64,000 nucleotides of DNA from Bifidobacterium choerinum (GTDB lineage: Bacteria > Actinomycetota > Actinomycetes > Actinomycetales > Bifidobacteriaceae), in assembly GCF_000741135.1 (NCBI RefSeq), contig NZ_JGYU01000002.1:437880-501879 (forward strand), written 5' to 3'. This document shows positions 18,531 through 27,995 of this stretch, piece by piece (the stretch's first letter is position 1; each line of letters begins with the position of its first letter). The translations under genes and the position numbers were made by a program. The notes beneath the pieces were generated by a model. It was not told where the DNA came from, did no database searches, and was given only the letters and a program-made list of their open reading frames with translations.

Positions 18531-18566
18531 GATCCCCGGCCGCGCAAACGTGTGCAGCCGGGGATC
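18531..18566 (-). terminator. Hairpin downstream of hflX
   Basis: GATCCCCGGC (18531-18540) pairs with GCCGGGGATC (18557-18566). The inner bases GCGCA and TGTGC pair as well, leaving a four-base loop, so the stem is about 17 bp. It lies 35 bases after the hflX stop. No strong U run follows. The region up to the ldh start also holds a small leader hairpin (ATCCGC/GCGGAT, 18365-18381). Confidence 0.65.
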
Positions 18567-18600
18567 GTTGCGTGTCGTCGGCGGCCGCCGACGCGCGCCG

Positions 18601-20103
18601 TCAGTCCCCGTCGACGGCCTGGTCCATGACCTGCGCGGCGAGATGCTCGTCGACGTCCGCCTGCAGCATGACGCCGTCGTCGCGGTATTCGACCGATTCG
18701 ACGTTGCCGTATTCGCGGATCCTCGACAACAGCGAACCGGCCGCGTACGGCAGCAGCGCCTCGACGTGCACGTTCGGCTTCGGCAGCATCCCCTCGACGT
18801 GCGCGCGCAGCGCGTCGACGCCGTCGCCGCTCGCCGACGAGACGAGGAACGCGTCCGGCGCGAGGCGGTGCAGCCGTTCGCGCGTCACGTCGTCGATGAG
18901 GTCGGTCTTGTTGAACACGGTGACGACCGGCAACCGCTCGACGCCGTCGATCGTACGCAGCACCTCGTTGACGGCGTCGATCTGCCCGAAGGGGTCGGGA
19001 TGCGACGCGTCGACGACGTGGACGATGAGGTCGGCGTCGGCGATCTCCTCGAGCGTCGACTTGAAGGCTTCGACGAGCTGCGTCGGCAGCCGGCGCACGA
19101 AGCCGACCGTGTCGACGTATGCGTACAGGCGCCCGTCCTTCGCGCGCGCACGGCGCACGGCCGTGTCAAGCGTCGCGAACAATGCGTTCTCGACGAGCTC
19201 GTCGGAGCCGGTGAGCCTGTTCGTCAGCGACGACTTGCCGGCGTTCGTGTAGCCGACGACGGCGATCGTCGGCAGTCCGTACTTGCGCCTCGAGCCGCGC
19301 TTGACCTCGCGCGACGGCGCCATCTGCGCGATCTGGCGGCGCAGATGCGCGATGCGCGTGCGGATGACGCGGCGGTCGAGCTCGATCTTCGTCTCGCCCG
19401 GGCCGCGCGAGCCGATGCCGCCGTCGGCGCCGGCGGCGCGTCCGCCGGCCTGGCGCGACAGCGCCGCGCCCCAGCCGCGCAGTCGCGGCAGCATGTACTG
19501 CAGCTGCGCGAGCTCGACCTGCGCCTTGCCTTCGCGCGACGTCGCGTGCTGCGCGAAGATGTCGAGGATGACGGCCGTCCTGTCGACGACCTTGACCTTC
19601 GTCGCGTCCTCGAGCGCGCGACGCTGGCTCGGCGGCAGGTCGTCGTCGACGATGATCGTGTCGGCCTCGTTGACCGCGACGATGTCGGCGATCTGCTTGG
19701 CCTTGCCTGCGCCCACATAGGTGGCCGGGTCGGGACGCGAACGCTGCTGCAGCACGGCGTCGCACACGACGGCGCCGGCCGTCTGCGCGAGCGCGGCGAG
19801 CTCGCGCATCGATTCCTCGGCCTCGCGCTGCGTGCCGGTGCGCGCCGACCAGACGCCGACGAGCACGACGCGTTCGAGGCGCACCTTGCGGTATTCGACT
19901 TCGGTGACGTCCTCGAGCTCGCCGAGGCCGATGACGTGCTTGAGTTCGTTGCGCGATTCCCTTTCGCGCCAGATTTCGCTTTCGGCGCCGTCCGCATGCC
20001 CCTCCTCGAGCAGCACGTCGGACTGGTCAGCGAGCACGTCACGGCCCGCCTGCGGCCCGAAGGCCGCCTTGTCTTCGTCGTCGAAGGTGTTCAATGTGGT
20101 CAA
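18601..20103 (-). CDS. hflX: Ribosome-associated GTPase HflX
   Basis: HflX binds the 50S subunit and helps rescue stalled or heat-damaged ribosomes. The 500-residue protein has an N-terminal HflX domain with DNRTLVV-like RVVLVGVWSARTG and SRPDPATYVGAGKAKQI, the coiled coil and GSRGPGETKIELDRR, and a G domain with G1 GYTNAGKSSL, DTVGF and NKTD. An acidic extension of about 75 residues precedes the conserved core, as in other actinobacterial HflX. No ATG fits; TTG at 20103 has GAGG about eight bases upstream and is the likely start, though the TTG three codons later is possible. Confidence 0.92.
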   Translation of the reverse strand: MTTLNTFDDEDKAAFGPQAGRDVLADQSDVLLEEGHADGAESEIWRERESRNELKHVIGLGELEDVTEVEYRKVRLERVVLVGVWSARTGTQREAEESMRELAALAQTAGAVVCDAVLQQRSRPDPATYVGAGKAKQIADIVAVNEADTIIVDDDLPPSQRRALEDATKVKVVDRTAVILDIFAQHATSREGKAQVELAQLQYMLPRLRGWGAALSRQAGGRAAGADGGIGSRGPGETKIELDRRVIRTRIAHLRRQIAQMAPSREVKRGSRRKYGLPTIAVVGYTNAGKSSLTNRLTGSDELVENALFATLDTAVRRARAKDGRLYAYVDTVGFVRRLPTQLVEAFKSTLEEIADADLIVHVVDASHPDPFGQIDAVNEVLRTIDGVERLPVVTVFNKTDLIDDVTRERLHRLAPDAFLVSSASGDGVDALRAHVEGMLPKPNVHVEALLPYAAGSLLSRIREYGNVESVEYRDDGVMLQADVDEHLAAQVMDQAVDGD

Positions 20104-20196
20104 ATACTACCTCGTCCTTGCTTGGAAACTTACTGAGCCCTGATTATCATCGGATAAGCAGACATGCCAGTATACAGCAGAGCGAAGCGGAGCACC

Positions 20197-20829
20197 ATGG
20201 CGCACATCGAATCCCCACAGGTGAACGAACAGTACTTCTCGGCCGCGCCGTCGTCGAAGGACGTGCGGCGCGAGATGCGGGTGACGCTGCGCGGCCATGA
20301 CGTCCGCGTCGAGACGTCGAACGGCGTCTTCTCGGCGCACCGCGTCGACCTCGGCACGTCGGTGCTGCTGCGCCACGCGCCGCAGCCGCCCGCACACGGC
20401 GACTTCCTCGACATCGGCTGCGGATGGGGCGCGATCAGCCTCGCGCTCGCGCTCGAGTCCCCCGAGGCCGAGGTCTACGCAATCGACGTCAACGAACGCG
20501 CGATCGAACTGACCGAGCGCAACGCCGAGCTCAACGGCTGCACGAACATCCACGTCGGCGAGGCCGACGACGTGCCCGACGGGCTCGAGTTCGAGCTCAT
20601 CTGGTCGAACCCGCCGATCCGCATCGGCAAGGAGGAGCTGCACACGCTGCTGATGACATGGCTGCCCCGGCTGGCCGCCGACGGCCACGCCTATCTCGTC
20701 GTGCAGAGGAACCTCGGCTCCGATTCGCTGATGCGCTGGCTCGCCGACGCGCTGTCCGACGCCTACACGGTCGGCAAGTACGCCAGCTCGAAGGGCTACC
20801 GCGTCATCGAGGTGCACCGCCTGCCCTGA
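20197..20829 (+). CDS. Class I SAM methyltransferase of the RsmC/RlmG type
   Basis: The 210-residue protein is a single methyltransferase domain: HYFSAAPSS-like QYFSAAPSSKDVRREMRV at the start, the SAM motif FLDIGCGWGAISLALA, acidic motif II (VYAIDVNERAIELTERNAELN) and the catalytic NPP motif in WSNPPIRIGKEEL. RsmC methylates G1207 of 16S rRNA; short one-domain actinobacterial relatives are usually named after it, but the target here is unproven. ATG at 20197 has GGAG six bases upstream. An in-frame ATG at 20164 would add 11 residues. It is divergent from hflX and about 190 bases before hrpA; that gap shows only a weak hairpin near 20882-20912. Confidence 0.85.
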   Translation: MAHIESPQVNEQYFSAAPSSKDVRREMRVTLRGHDVRVETSNGVFSAHRVDLGTSVLLRHAPQPPAHGDFLDIGCGWGAISLALALESPEAEVYAIDVNERAIELTERNAELNGCTNIHVGEADDVPDGLEFELIWSNPPIRIGKEELHTLLMTWLPRLAADGHAYLVVQRNLGSDSLMRWLADALSDAYTVGKYASSKGYRVIEVHRLP

Positions 20830-21015
20830 CGGCATTACGCGGCGCATGGACGGCAACGCGGACGGAGGCCGCACGCCGCAGGGGCATCGCGTGCGGATCG
20901 CCGCGGATGCCCTCCCCCGCCCATGCGGTCGCATCGGCGCCACGGCGATACGCCGACGGGAACACATCAGTAATTCAGCATTCAGTACCACGGAAAGCAC
21001 AACGCACAGCATCAT

Positions 21016-24000
21016 ATGAAATTCTCATATCCAGAAGAACTGCCGGTCAGCGGCGCGCGTGACGCGATCGCCGAAGCCGTGCGCCACGCGCAGGTCGTCA
21101 TCGTCTCCGGCCAGACCGGCTCGGGCAAGACGACGCAGCTGCCGAAGATCCTGCTCGAACTCGGCCGCGGCGCGCACGGCCGTCAGATCGTGCACACGCA
21201 GCCGCGTCGTCTCGCGGCGCGCACCGTCGCCGAACGCATCGCGAGCGAGCTTGGCGTGCATCTGGGCGACGAGGTCGGCTACCAGGTGCGCTTCACCGAC
21301 GAGTCGTCGCCGAAGACGCGGCTGCGCGTCGTCACCGACGGCATCCTGCTCGCGCAGATCCAGCGCGACCCGAAGCTCACACGCTACGACACGATCGTCA
21401 TCGACGAGGCGCACGAGCGCACGCTCAACATCGACTTCCTGCTCGGCTATCTGACGGCGCTGCTGCCCGAACGGCCCGACCTCAAGCTCATCATCACGTC
21501 GGCGACAATCGATTCGGTCAAGTTCCAGAAGCATTTCGAGGACGCGCTGAAGAAGCCGGTGCCGGTCATCGAGGTCTCCGGACGCACCTATCCGGTAACG
21601 ATCTGCTACGAGCCGCTCGGCGGCGCGCCGGCGCTGATGAGCCATGTGCCCGGCTTCGCCGACGTCCATATGGACGCGGCCGGCGGCGAACGCGACGCCG
21701 ACGCCGACGTGCCGACCGCCGTCGCGCGCGCCTGCGTCGAACTCGTGACGGTCTCGGCGCACGACCGCGGCCCGCGCGACATCCTCGTGTTCGCGGCCGG
21801 CGAGCGCGACATCCGCGACTATGAGCAGGCGATCCGCCATGCCTTCGGCCCGCGCTGCGCCGACATGCGCCGCCCGGACGCGATCGAGATCGTGCCGCTG
21901 TTCGCGCGCCTGAGCGCGAAGGACCAGCATCGCGTCTTCGAATCGCACAGCCACCAGCGCATCGTCATCGCGACGAACGTCGCCGAGACGTCGCTGACGG
22001 TGCCGGGCATCCGTTACGTCGTCGACCCCGGCCTCGCGCGCATCTCTCGCTATTCGAAGAGCGCGAAGGTGCAGCGTCTGCCGATCGAGCCGATCTCGCA
22101 GGCGAGCGCCGACCAGCGTTCGGGCCGATGCGGCCGCATCGCCGACGGCATCGCGATCCGCCTGTATTCCGCCGAGGACTACGAGAGCCGCCCGCGATTC
22201 ACCGAACCGGAGATCCTGCGCACGTCGCTCGGCGCCGTCGTATTGCACATGCTGTCGGTCGGCGTCGCGCACACGGCGCGCGACATCACCGACTTCGGCT
22301 TCATCGACCCGCCGGACATGAAATCGGTCTCCGACGGCATCAACGAGCTGACCGAGCTGCAGGCGATCTCGCGCACGCGCGGCGACATCCGCCTGACGCA
22401 CACCGGCCGCCAGCTCGCGCGCATCCCGATCGACGTGCGTCTGGGACGCATGCTCATCGAGGCGGCGCGTTCGACGACGCCGAACACGCTCGCCGCGCTC
22501 ATCGTCGTCGTCGCGTTCCTGAGCCTGCAGGATCCGCGCGAACGTCCCGAGGAGGCGCGCGAGGAGGCCGACCGCATCCACAACCGCTACGCCGACCCGA
22601 CGAGCGACTTCCTGACGGCGCTCAACATCTGGGATCGTGCGTTCGGCGCCGACGGCGAACGCAGCGGCAACGCGCTGCGCCGCCTGTGCAAGCACGAGTT
22701 CCTCCACTATCTGCGCATGCGCCAGTGGCGCGACCTCGTCACGCAGCTGCGCGAACTGTGCCGCGAGCTCAAGTTCAAGGTCGGCGAGCCGATCCCGGTC
22801 TCACGCCCCGACGAGGCGGTGCGCGCACTGCCAATCAACCAGCAGGCCGCGCATGCGCTGTGCTGCTCGTGGGACGGCCAGGGCATCCACCGCGCGATGC
22901 TCGCCGGCCTGCTGTCGATGATCGGCATGCAGGTCGTGCGCGAGCCGAAGGCCTCCGACTACGCGAACCTCAAGGGCGCCGCGCGCGCACGTGCGCTCAA
23001 ACGTGCCCAGAAGATGGCGAAGAACGACTATCAGGGCGCGCGCGGCACGCATTTCGCGCTGTTTCCGGCCTCGGCCGTCGCCAAGTCGACGCCGCCGTGG
23101 GTCATGAGCACCGAACTCGTCGAGACGAGCCGGCTGTGGGCGCGCTACAGCGCGCAGATCGACCCGGCGTGGGCCGAGCCGCTCGCCAAGGGGCTGACGC
23201 GCACGACCTACGCGCAGCCGCATTGGTCGGCGTCGCGCGGCAGCGCCGTCGCCGAGGCGAAAGTGCTGCTCTACGGCCTGCCGATCGTGCAGGGCCGTCA
23301 GGTGCAGTGGGGGCGCATCAACCCGCTCGAGGCGCGCGACTTCCTGATCCGCCAGGGTCTCGTTGAAGGCGAGATCCAGCAGCGTTTCGCCTACGACGGA
23401 TTCGTCGAGCGCAACCGGCAGATCGTCGCCGACGCGCAGGACGATGCGAGCCGCACGCGCCAGCTCGCGCAGAGCGTCAACGACGAGGACCTCTTCGACT
23501 TCTACAACGCGTCGATCCCGCAGGACGTGACGAGCGTCGCCGACCTGGGCAAATGGTGGAGGGCCGAACACGAGACCAATCCGCATCTGCTCGACTTCGA
23601 CCCGTCGAAGGTCGAGCATCTGCTCGACGCCGAATCCTACGATCCGGGCGACTTCCCCGACCATTGGGTCACCGTCGGCTCCGACGGCCGCGCGATCGAG
23701 CTGCGACTGAGCTACGTCTACGACACGAACGACGAGGCCGACGGCGTCAGCGTCCACATCCCGATGACGGCGCTGTCGCGCGTCTCGCCCGAGGAGTTCA
23801 GCTGGAACGTGCCCGGTCTGCGCCGCGAACTCATCGTCGCGCTCATCAAGGCGCTGCCGAAGACGCTGCGCGTGCAGTTCGTGCCCGCGCCGGACACGGC
23901 CGCGAAGATCGACGACTGGATCGGCGCGCACTACCCCGAGCAGCCGGGCTCCGGCACATGCGAACGGCCGGCCGAGGCCCCCGACGGCCAGTGGCCCGAC

Positions 24001-25053
24001 TTCCTCCATGTGTTCACGAAGGCGGCGATCGCCGTCGTCGGCGCGCAGATCCATCCCGAGGTCCTCGACGATCTCGCCGCAAAGCTGCCTCCGTATCTGC
24101 GCATGACCTTCGTCATCGAGCAGCCGATGCCGCGCCCGAAGCACGGACGGCGACGCGAGCGCGTCATGCCGAAGGTCGTCGCGAGCGGCAAGTCGCTCGC
24201 CGAGCTGCAGCGCCGCTTCGCCGCCGAGGCGCAGGTCTCGGCGCGGCAGGTCGTCAAGCGTCAGGCCCAGCAGGCCGCCGACGCCGGCGCGATCGTCAAG
24301 CAGGCGGACCTGCTGCGCAACGCCGGCGCCACGACGCGTTCGCGCGAGCAGATGCTGTGGGACGGCGCGCTCGACCGTCTGCGGCTGCCGGCAGAACGCA
24401 TCTCGTCGCGCTGGCTCGGCGCCGAGGCGCTGCGCCTGGCGGCCGCGCCCTACGACGACACGAAGCAGCTCGTCGAGGACCTGCAGCGCGCCGCCGTCAA
24501 GCGGCTGCTGCCGGACATCGGCGAGCTCAAGGACGACGCGGCGCTTGCGCAGGCCGTCGCCGGCGTCGAACAGGTCTACGAGGACACCGTCTACGCCGTC
24601 GCGAAGGACGTCGTCGCGATCCTCGAACAGTACGCGAAGGTCGACAAGGCGGTGAGCGGGCCGGCGGACCTGCCGATGCTGTCGGTGCTCCAGTCGATCC
24701 GCGAGCACATCGCGACGCTCGTCAACCCCGGGTTCATCGGACGCACGCCGCCGCTCGCGCTGCCGAGGATCGGCGTCTATCTGCGCGCCGACCTGATGCG
24801 GCTCGACAAGGCGAAGGCCGACAAGAACCGCGACGTGCGCTGGGCGTGGCAGGCCGACGAGGCGAAACAGCTCGTCGACGACGCGACGGCCAAGGCGGAC
24901 GCGATGCCCGCCGGCGCCGCGCGCGACGAGGCCCAGGCGAAGGCGACGCGCGCACGGTGGCTGCTCGAGGAATTCTGCGTCTCGCTGTGGGCGCAGGAGC
25001 TCGGCACGAACCAGCCGGTGAGCATGCAGCGCATCGCGAAGGCGCTGCGCTGA
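21016..25053 (+). CDS. hrpA: ATP-dependent RNA helicase HrpA (DEAH family)
   Basis: This 1345-residue protein is a full-length bacterial HrpA. Near the N terminus are the Walker A loop SGQTGSGKTT (31-40), TQPRRLAA and the DEAH box D130-E-A-H. SATI follows, then the helicase C domain with TNVAETSLTVPGI and QRSGRCGR, the HA2 and OB-fold regions, and the long C-terminal DUF3418 domain (about 700-1345). HrpA can remodel RNA or stalled ribosomes and acts in the cytoplasm. The next gene starts 22 bases after the stop and may be cotranscribed. The start ATG places the first helicase helix at residue 1; no strong Shine-Dalgarno sequence is visible. Confidence 0.95.
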   Translation: MKFSYPEELPVSGARDAIAEAVRHAQVVIVSGQTGSGKTTQLPKILLELGRGAHGRQIVHTQPRRLAARTVAERIASELGVHLGDEVGYQVRFTDESSPKTRLRVVTDGILLAQIQRDPKLTRYDTIVIDEAHERTLNIDFLLGYLTALLPERPDLKLIITSATIDSVKFQKHFEDALKKPVPVIEVSGRTYPVTICYEPLGGAPALMSHVPGFADVHMDAAGGERDADADVPTAVARACVELVTVSAHDRGPRDILVFAAGERDIRDYEQAIRHAFGPRCADMRRPDAIEIVPLFARLSAKDQHRVFESHSHQRIVIATNVAETSLTVPGIRYVVDPGLARISRYSKSAKVQRLPIEPISQASADQRSGRCGRIADGIAIRLYSAEDYESRPRFTEPEILRTSLGAVVLHMLSVGVAHTARDITDFGFIDPPDMKSVSDGINELTELQAISRTRGDIRLTHTGRQLARIPIDVRLGRMLIEAARSTTPNTLAALIVVVAFLSLQDPRERPEEAREEADRIHNRYADPTSDFLTALNIWDRAFGADGERSGNALRRLCKHEFLHYLRMRQWRDLVTQLRELCRELKFKVGEPIPVSRPDEAVRALPINQQAAHALCCSWDGQGIHRAMLAGLLSMIGMQVVREPKASDYANLKGAARARALKRAQKMAKNDYQGARGTHFALFPASAVAKSTPPWVMSTELVETSRLWARYSAQIDPAWAEPLAKGLTRTTYAQPHWSASRGSAVAEAKVLLYGLPIVQGRQVQWGRINPLEARDFLIRQGLVEGEIQQRFAYDGFVERNRQIVADAQDDASRTRQLAQSVNDEDLFDFYNASIPQDVTSVADLGKWWRAEHETNPHLLDFDPSKVEHLLDAESYDPGDFPDHWVTVGSDGRAIELRLSYVYDTNDEADGVSVHIPMTALSRVSPEEFSWNVPGLRRELIVALIKALPKTLRVQFVPAPDTAAKIDDWIGAHYPEQPGSGTCERPAEAPDGQWPDFLHVFTKAAIAVVGAQIHPEVLDDLAAKLPPYLRMTFVIEQPMPRPKHGRRRERVMPKVVASGKSLAELQRRFAAEAQVSARQVVKRQAQQAADAGAIVKQADLLRNAGATTRSREQMLWDGALDRLRLPAERISSRWLGAEALRLAAAPYDDTKQLVEDLQRAAVKRLLPDIGELKDDAALAQAVAGVEQVYEDTVYAVAKDVVAILEQYAKVDKAVSGPADLPMLSVLQSIREHIATLVNPGFIGRTPPLALPRIGVYLRADLMRLDKAKADKNRDVRWAWQADEAKQLVDDATAKADAMPAGAARDEAQAKATRARWLLEEFCVSLWAQELGTNQPVSMQRIAKALR

Positions 25054-25075
25054 GCGGCGGCGGAAAGGAAGGACG

Positions 25076-26287
25076 ATGGCAGCATCGAAGGGCACGCCGA
25101 AGCAGGGACCGCACAAGCCGCGGCGCACGAGGCCGTCGCAGCCGACGTCGGGATCGACGCGTCCGGCGGCGCAGCGCAGGACGAAGCCGGCGAAGCCGGG
25201 ATCGGCGGCGGCGAAGGGCGGCGGCGCCGCGGCGAAATCGTCGTCGGCGAAGAAGACGTCGGCGGCGAAGCAATCGTCCGCGAAGTCCGCCGCGGCGAAG
25301 TCCACGTCGATTAGGCGGAAGCCGGCGAAGAAACCGTCGGCGAAGCGGACGCCGCGGGCCGGCACCTTCGCGGCGCGCATCGCCGACCGTCGTCAGCTGT
25401 CGCGCGCGCAGCGCTCCTTGGCGCGGCTCACCGCGCGCTGGAAGGGCGGATCGGTCGTCGAACGCGTGGCGATGGCGACGGTCGGCGTGCTCGCGGCCGC
25501 CGTCGCGATCGCGCTCGTCGTCGCCGTCGTCCATGTCGTCTCCGGACGCGTCGAGCTGTCCGAGGCGAAGGCGAGGCAGGTCGAGCTCACCGAGACCTAC
25601 GACTTCGACCCCGGCGACATCATCTCGGACGAGCAGTTCTTCGACGGCGACGCGATGGACGAGGCGCAGGTGCAGGCCTTCCTCGACGAGCAGGGCGCCG
25701 CATGCACGAAGGACTCGTGCCTGCGCGCGCGGCGATTCAAGGTCGAGCGGCGCGCGGCGAACGACTATTGCCGCGAATATCCGGGCGCGAGGCACGGACA
25801 GTCGGCGGCCGCGATCATCACGGCGGCGTCGAAGGCCTGCGACGTCTCGCCGAAGGTGCTGCTCACAATGCTGCAGAAGGAGCAGCAGCTCGTCACCGAG
25901 ACGAATCCGAAGGACTTCCAGTTCAGGTCGGCGATGGGACTGAGCTGCCCCGACGACGACCACTGCGACCCCGAATACGCCGGCTTCTTCAGGCAGGTCT
26001 TCGGCTCGGCGGAACGCTACCAGTACTACGTGCACCATGAGGACCGCTACGACTTCCACGCCGGGCGGCTCAACTTCGTCCGCTTCAGCCCGGACGTCTC
26101 GTGCGGCGGCGCGAACGTGTACATCGAGAACAAGGCGACGGCGCTGCTGTACATCTACACGCCCTACCAGCCGAACGACGCGGCGCTCGCCGCCGGCGCA
26201 GGCGAGGGCGACGCCTGCTCGACCTACGGCAACCGCAACTTCTCGATCATCTACTCGAACTGGTTCGGCGACCCAAGAAAGGCATAG
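25076..26287 (+). CDS. Membrane-anchored Cys-rich extracytoplasmic protein with Lys/Ala-rich cytoplasmic tail
   Basis: This 403-residue protein is not assigned to a known function. Residues 1-95 are low-complexity and strongly basic (AAAKSSSAKK, AAKQSSAKSAAAKS), like nucleic-acid-binding or histone-like tails. One membrane helix follows at about 130-156. The outside part carries at least five cysteines (C210, C215, C232, C291, C297) that could form disulphides. Its most distinctive segment, VSPKVLLTMLQKEQQLVTE (about 258-276), has the look of a lysozyme/transglycosylase-like helix with a possible catalytic Glu269. It ends with NRNFSIIYSNWFGDP. Similar actinobacterial proteins are sometimes labelled hemagglutinin; I see no evidence for that activity. 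AAAGGAAGG lies just upstream of the ATG, 22 bases after hrpA. Confidence 0.75.
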   Translation: MAASKGTPKQGPHKPRRTRPSQPTSGSTRPAAQRRTKPAKPGSAAAKGGGAAAKSSSAKKTSAAKQSSAKSAAAKSTSIRRKPAKKPSAKRTPRAGTFAARIADRRQLSRAQRSLARLTARWKGGSVVERVAMATVGVLAAAVAIALVVAVVHVVSGRVELSEAKARQVELTETYDFDPGDIISDEQFFDGDAMDEAQVQAFLDEQGAACTKDSCLRARRFKVERRAANDYCREYPGARHGQSAAAIITAASKACDVSPKVLLTMLQKEQQLVTETNPKDFQFRSAMGLSCPDDDHCDPEYAGFFRQVFGSAERYQYYVHHEDRYDFHAGRLNFVRFSPDVSCGGANVYIENKATALLYIYTPYQPNDAALAAGAGEGDACSTYGNRNFSIIYSNWFGDPRKA

Positions 26288-26406
26288 TGAACGGCCGCCG
26301 GCGGCAGTATGTGGGTATATCCACGCACAGAAGACCACGGATGACGGCTCAAACGGCATTCCATTGGGTGAGCTTACGCACAGCATGCCGTAGCGGCATG
26401 CAAAAA

Positions 26407-26452
26407 GCGGCGGTCCGTGACCGGTCATAGAAGACCCGGCACGGACCGCCGC
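26407..26452 (-). terminator. Intrinsic terminator of glnA
   Basis: Thirteen-base arms (GCGGCGGTCCGTG, 26407-26419, and its complement 26440-26452) flank a 20-base loop. On the minus strand the stem is followed directly by TTTTT, the classic intrinsic form, 24 bases after the glnA stop. A second small hairpin (26383-26401, GCATGCC/GGCATGC) lies beyond the T tract and could serve the plus-strand gene ending at 26287. Confidence 0.88.
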
Positions 26453-26475
26453 AATGCATCGGCGGCGGGCGTCGA

Positions 26476-27822
26476 TCAGAGCTTCGCGAGGTACTTGCGC
26501 AGCTCGAACGGCGTCACCTGGCTGCGGTACTCCTCCCACTCCTTGCGCTTGTTGCGGATGAAGTACTCGAAGGCGTGTTCGCCGAGCACGTCGGCCACGA
26601 AATCGGACTTCTCCATGATGCGCAGCGCCTCATCGAGCGATTCGGGCAGCGGCTGGATGCCCATCGCCTGACGTTCGGCGTCGGTGAGCTCCCAGACGTC
26701 GTCGCTCGTCGGCTCGCCGAGTTGCATCTTCTTCTCGATGCCGTCGAGGCCGGCGGCGAGCAGCACCGAATACGCCAGATACGGGTTCGCGCCCGGGTCG
26801 AGCGCACGGAACTCGATGCGCGCCGAATTGCCCTTGCCCGGCTTGTACTGCGGGATGCGCAGTAGTGCGGAGCGGTTGTTGTGGCCCCAGCAGATGTAGC
26901 TCGGCGCCTCGTTGCCGCCCCACAGGCGCTTGTACGAGTTGACGAACTGGTCGGTGACCGCGCAGATCTCGGCCGCATGGTGCAGGATGCCGGCGGCGAA
27001 CTGGCGCGCCGTCAGCGACATGTTGAACTCCTGGCCCGCCTCGTAGAATGCGTTCGTGTCGCCTTCGAACAGGCTCAGATGCGTGTGCATGCCCGAGCCC
27101 GGCGCGTCGGCGAGCGGCTTGGGCATGAAGCTCGCATGGATGCCGCGTTCAAGCGAGATCTCCTTGACGACGGTGCGGAACGTCATGATGTTGTCGGCGA
27201 TCGTCAGCGCGTCCGCATAGCGCAGGTCGATCTCGTTCTGACCCGGACCTGCCTCATGGTGCGAGTACTCGACCGAGATGCCCATCTGCTCGAGCATGTT
27301 CACGGTCGCGCGGCGGAAGTCCATGCCGGGGCTGCGCGGCACATGGTCGAAGTAGCCGCCCTGATCGATCGGCACCGGTGTGAGCGACCAGTCGTCCTGC
27401 TTCTCGAACAGGTAGAACTCGATCTCCGGGTGCACATAGAACGTGAAGCCCTTCTCCTTCGCCTTCGACAGCGCACGCTTGAGCACATGCCGCGGATCGG
27501 CGAGCGACGGCTCGCCCTCCGGCGAGAGGATGTCGCAGAACATGCGCGCCGTGCCCTGCGGGCCGCCGCGCCACGGCAGGATCTGGAAGGTGCTCGGATC
27601 GGGCTTGACGATCATGTCGTCCTCGGAGACGCGCGTCATGCCCTCGATCGCCGAACCGTCGAACCCGATGCCCTCCTCGAACGCGGCCTCCAGCTCCGCA
27701 GGCGCGATCGCGACCGATTTGAGCGTTCCCAACACGTCCGTGAACCACAGGCGAATGAAACGTACATCGCGCTCTTCCACGGTCCTGAGCGCGAACTCTT
27801 GCTGTTTGTCCATGCCGTTCAT
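26476..27822 (-). CDS. glnA: Glutamine synthetase, type I-alpha
   Basis: Makes glutamine from glutamate, ammonia and ATP. The 448-residue protein has the beta-Grasp N-terminal domain (RFIRLWFTDVLGTLKS), GIGFDGSAIEGM, the metal-site Glu in HPEIEFYLFE, EYSHHEAGPGQNEID, the His in GSGMHTHLSLF, and NRSALLRIP. It lacks the adenylylation loop Tyr of GSI-beta enzymes and the 25-residue insertion, and ends FELRKYLAKL as GSI-alpha types do. It is therefore probably feedback-regulated rather than adenylylated. Start at 27822 or the ATG three codons later (27813) cannot be separated. It has its own terminator and diverges from the DUF2252 gene. Confidence 0.95.
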   Translation of the reverse strand: MNGMDKQQEFALRTVEERDVRFIRLWFTDVLGTLKSVAIAPAELEAAFEEGIGFDGSAIEGMTRVSEDDMIVKPDPSTFQILPWRGGPQGTARMFCDILSPEGEPSLADPRHVLKRALSKAKEKGFTFYVHPEIEFYLFEKQDDWSLTPVPIDQGGYFDHVPRSPGMDFRRATVNMLEQMGISVEYSHHEAGPGQNEIDLRYADALTIADNIMTFRTVVKEISLERGIHASFMPKPLADAPGSGMHTHLSLFEGDTNAFYEAGQEFNMSLTARQFAAGILHHAAEICAVTDQFVNSYKRLWGGNEAPSYICWGHNNRSALLRIPQYKPGKGNSARIEFRALDPGANPYLAYSVLLAAGLDGIEKKMQLGEPTSDDVWELTDAERQAMGIQPLPESLDEALRIMEKSDFVADVLGEHAFEYFIRNKRKEWEEYRSQVTPFELRKYLAKL

Positions 27823-27995
27823 CGTTCCATGCCGATGTTACGGCAGATGTTAACAATCATATGGCGGACGGACGCGCCGACGGGCGCGAGGCGGATGTGC
27901 GGCGCGGCCACCGTGGGCGCCTCACTCCCCCGCCACCGACGCGTCGCATGGTCGCCGCGCGCCCGGCGGCGCGCCTGCGCGCTATCGTTGCGGGT

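Noticed and set aside
20882..20912. GGGCATC/GATGCCC hairpin as terminator of the RsmC-like gene
   Set aside because: The loop is long with internal mismatches and no T tract; the evidence is too weak for a feature.
26383..26401. Small hairpin GCATGCC/GGCATGC as a separate regulatory element
   Set aside because: It has only 7-bp arms, lies right after the glnA terminator T tract and is better seen as part of a double terminator between convergent genes.
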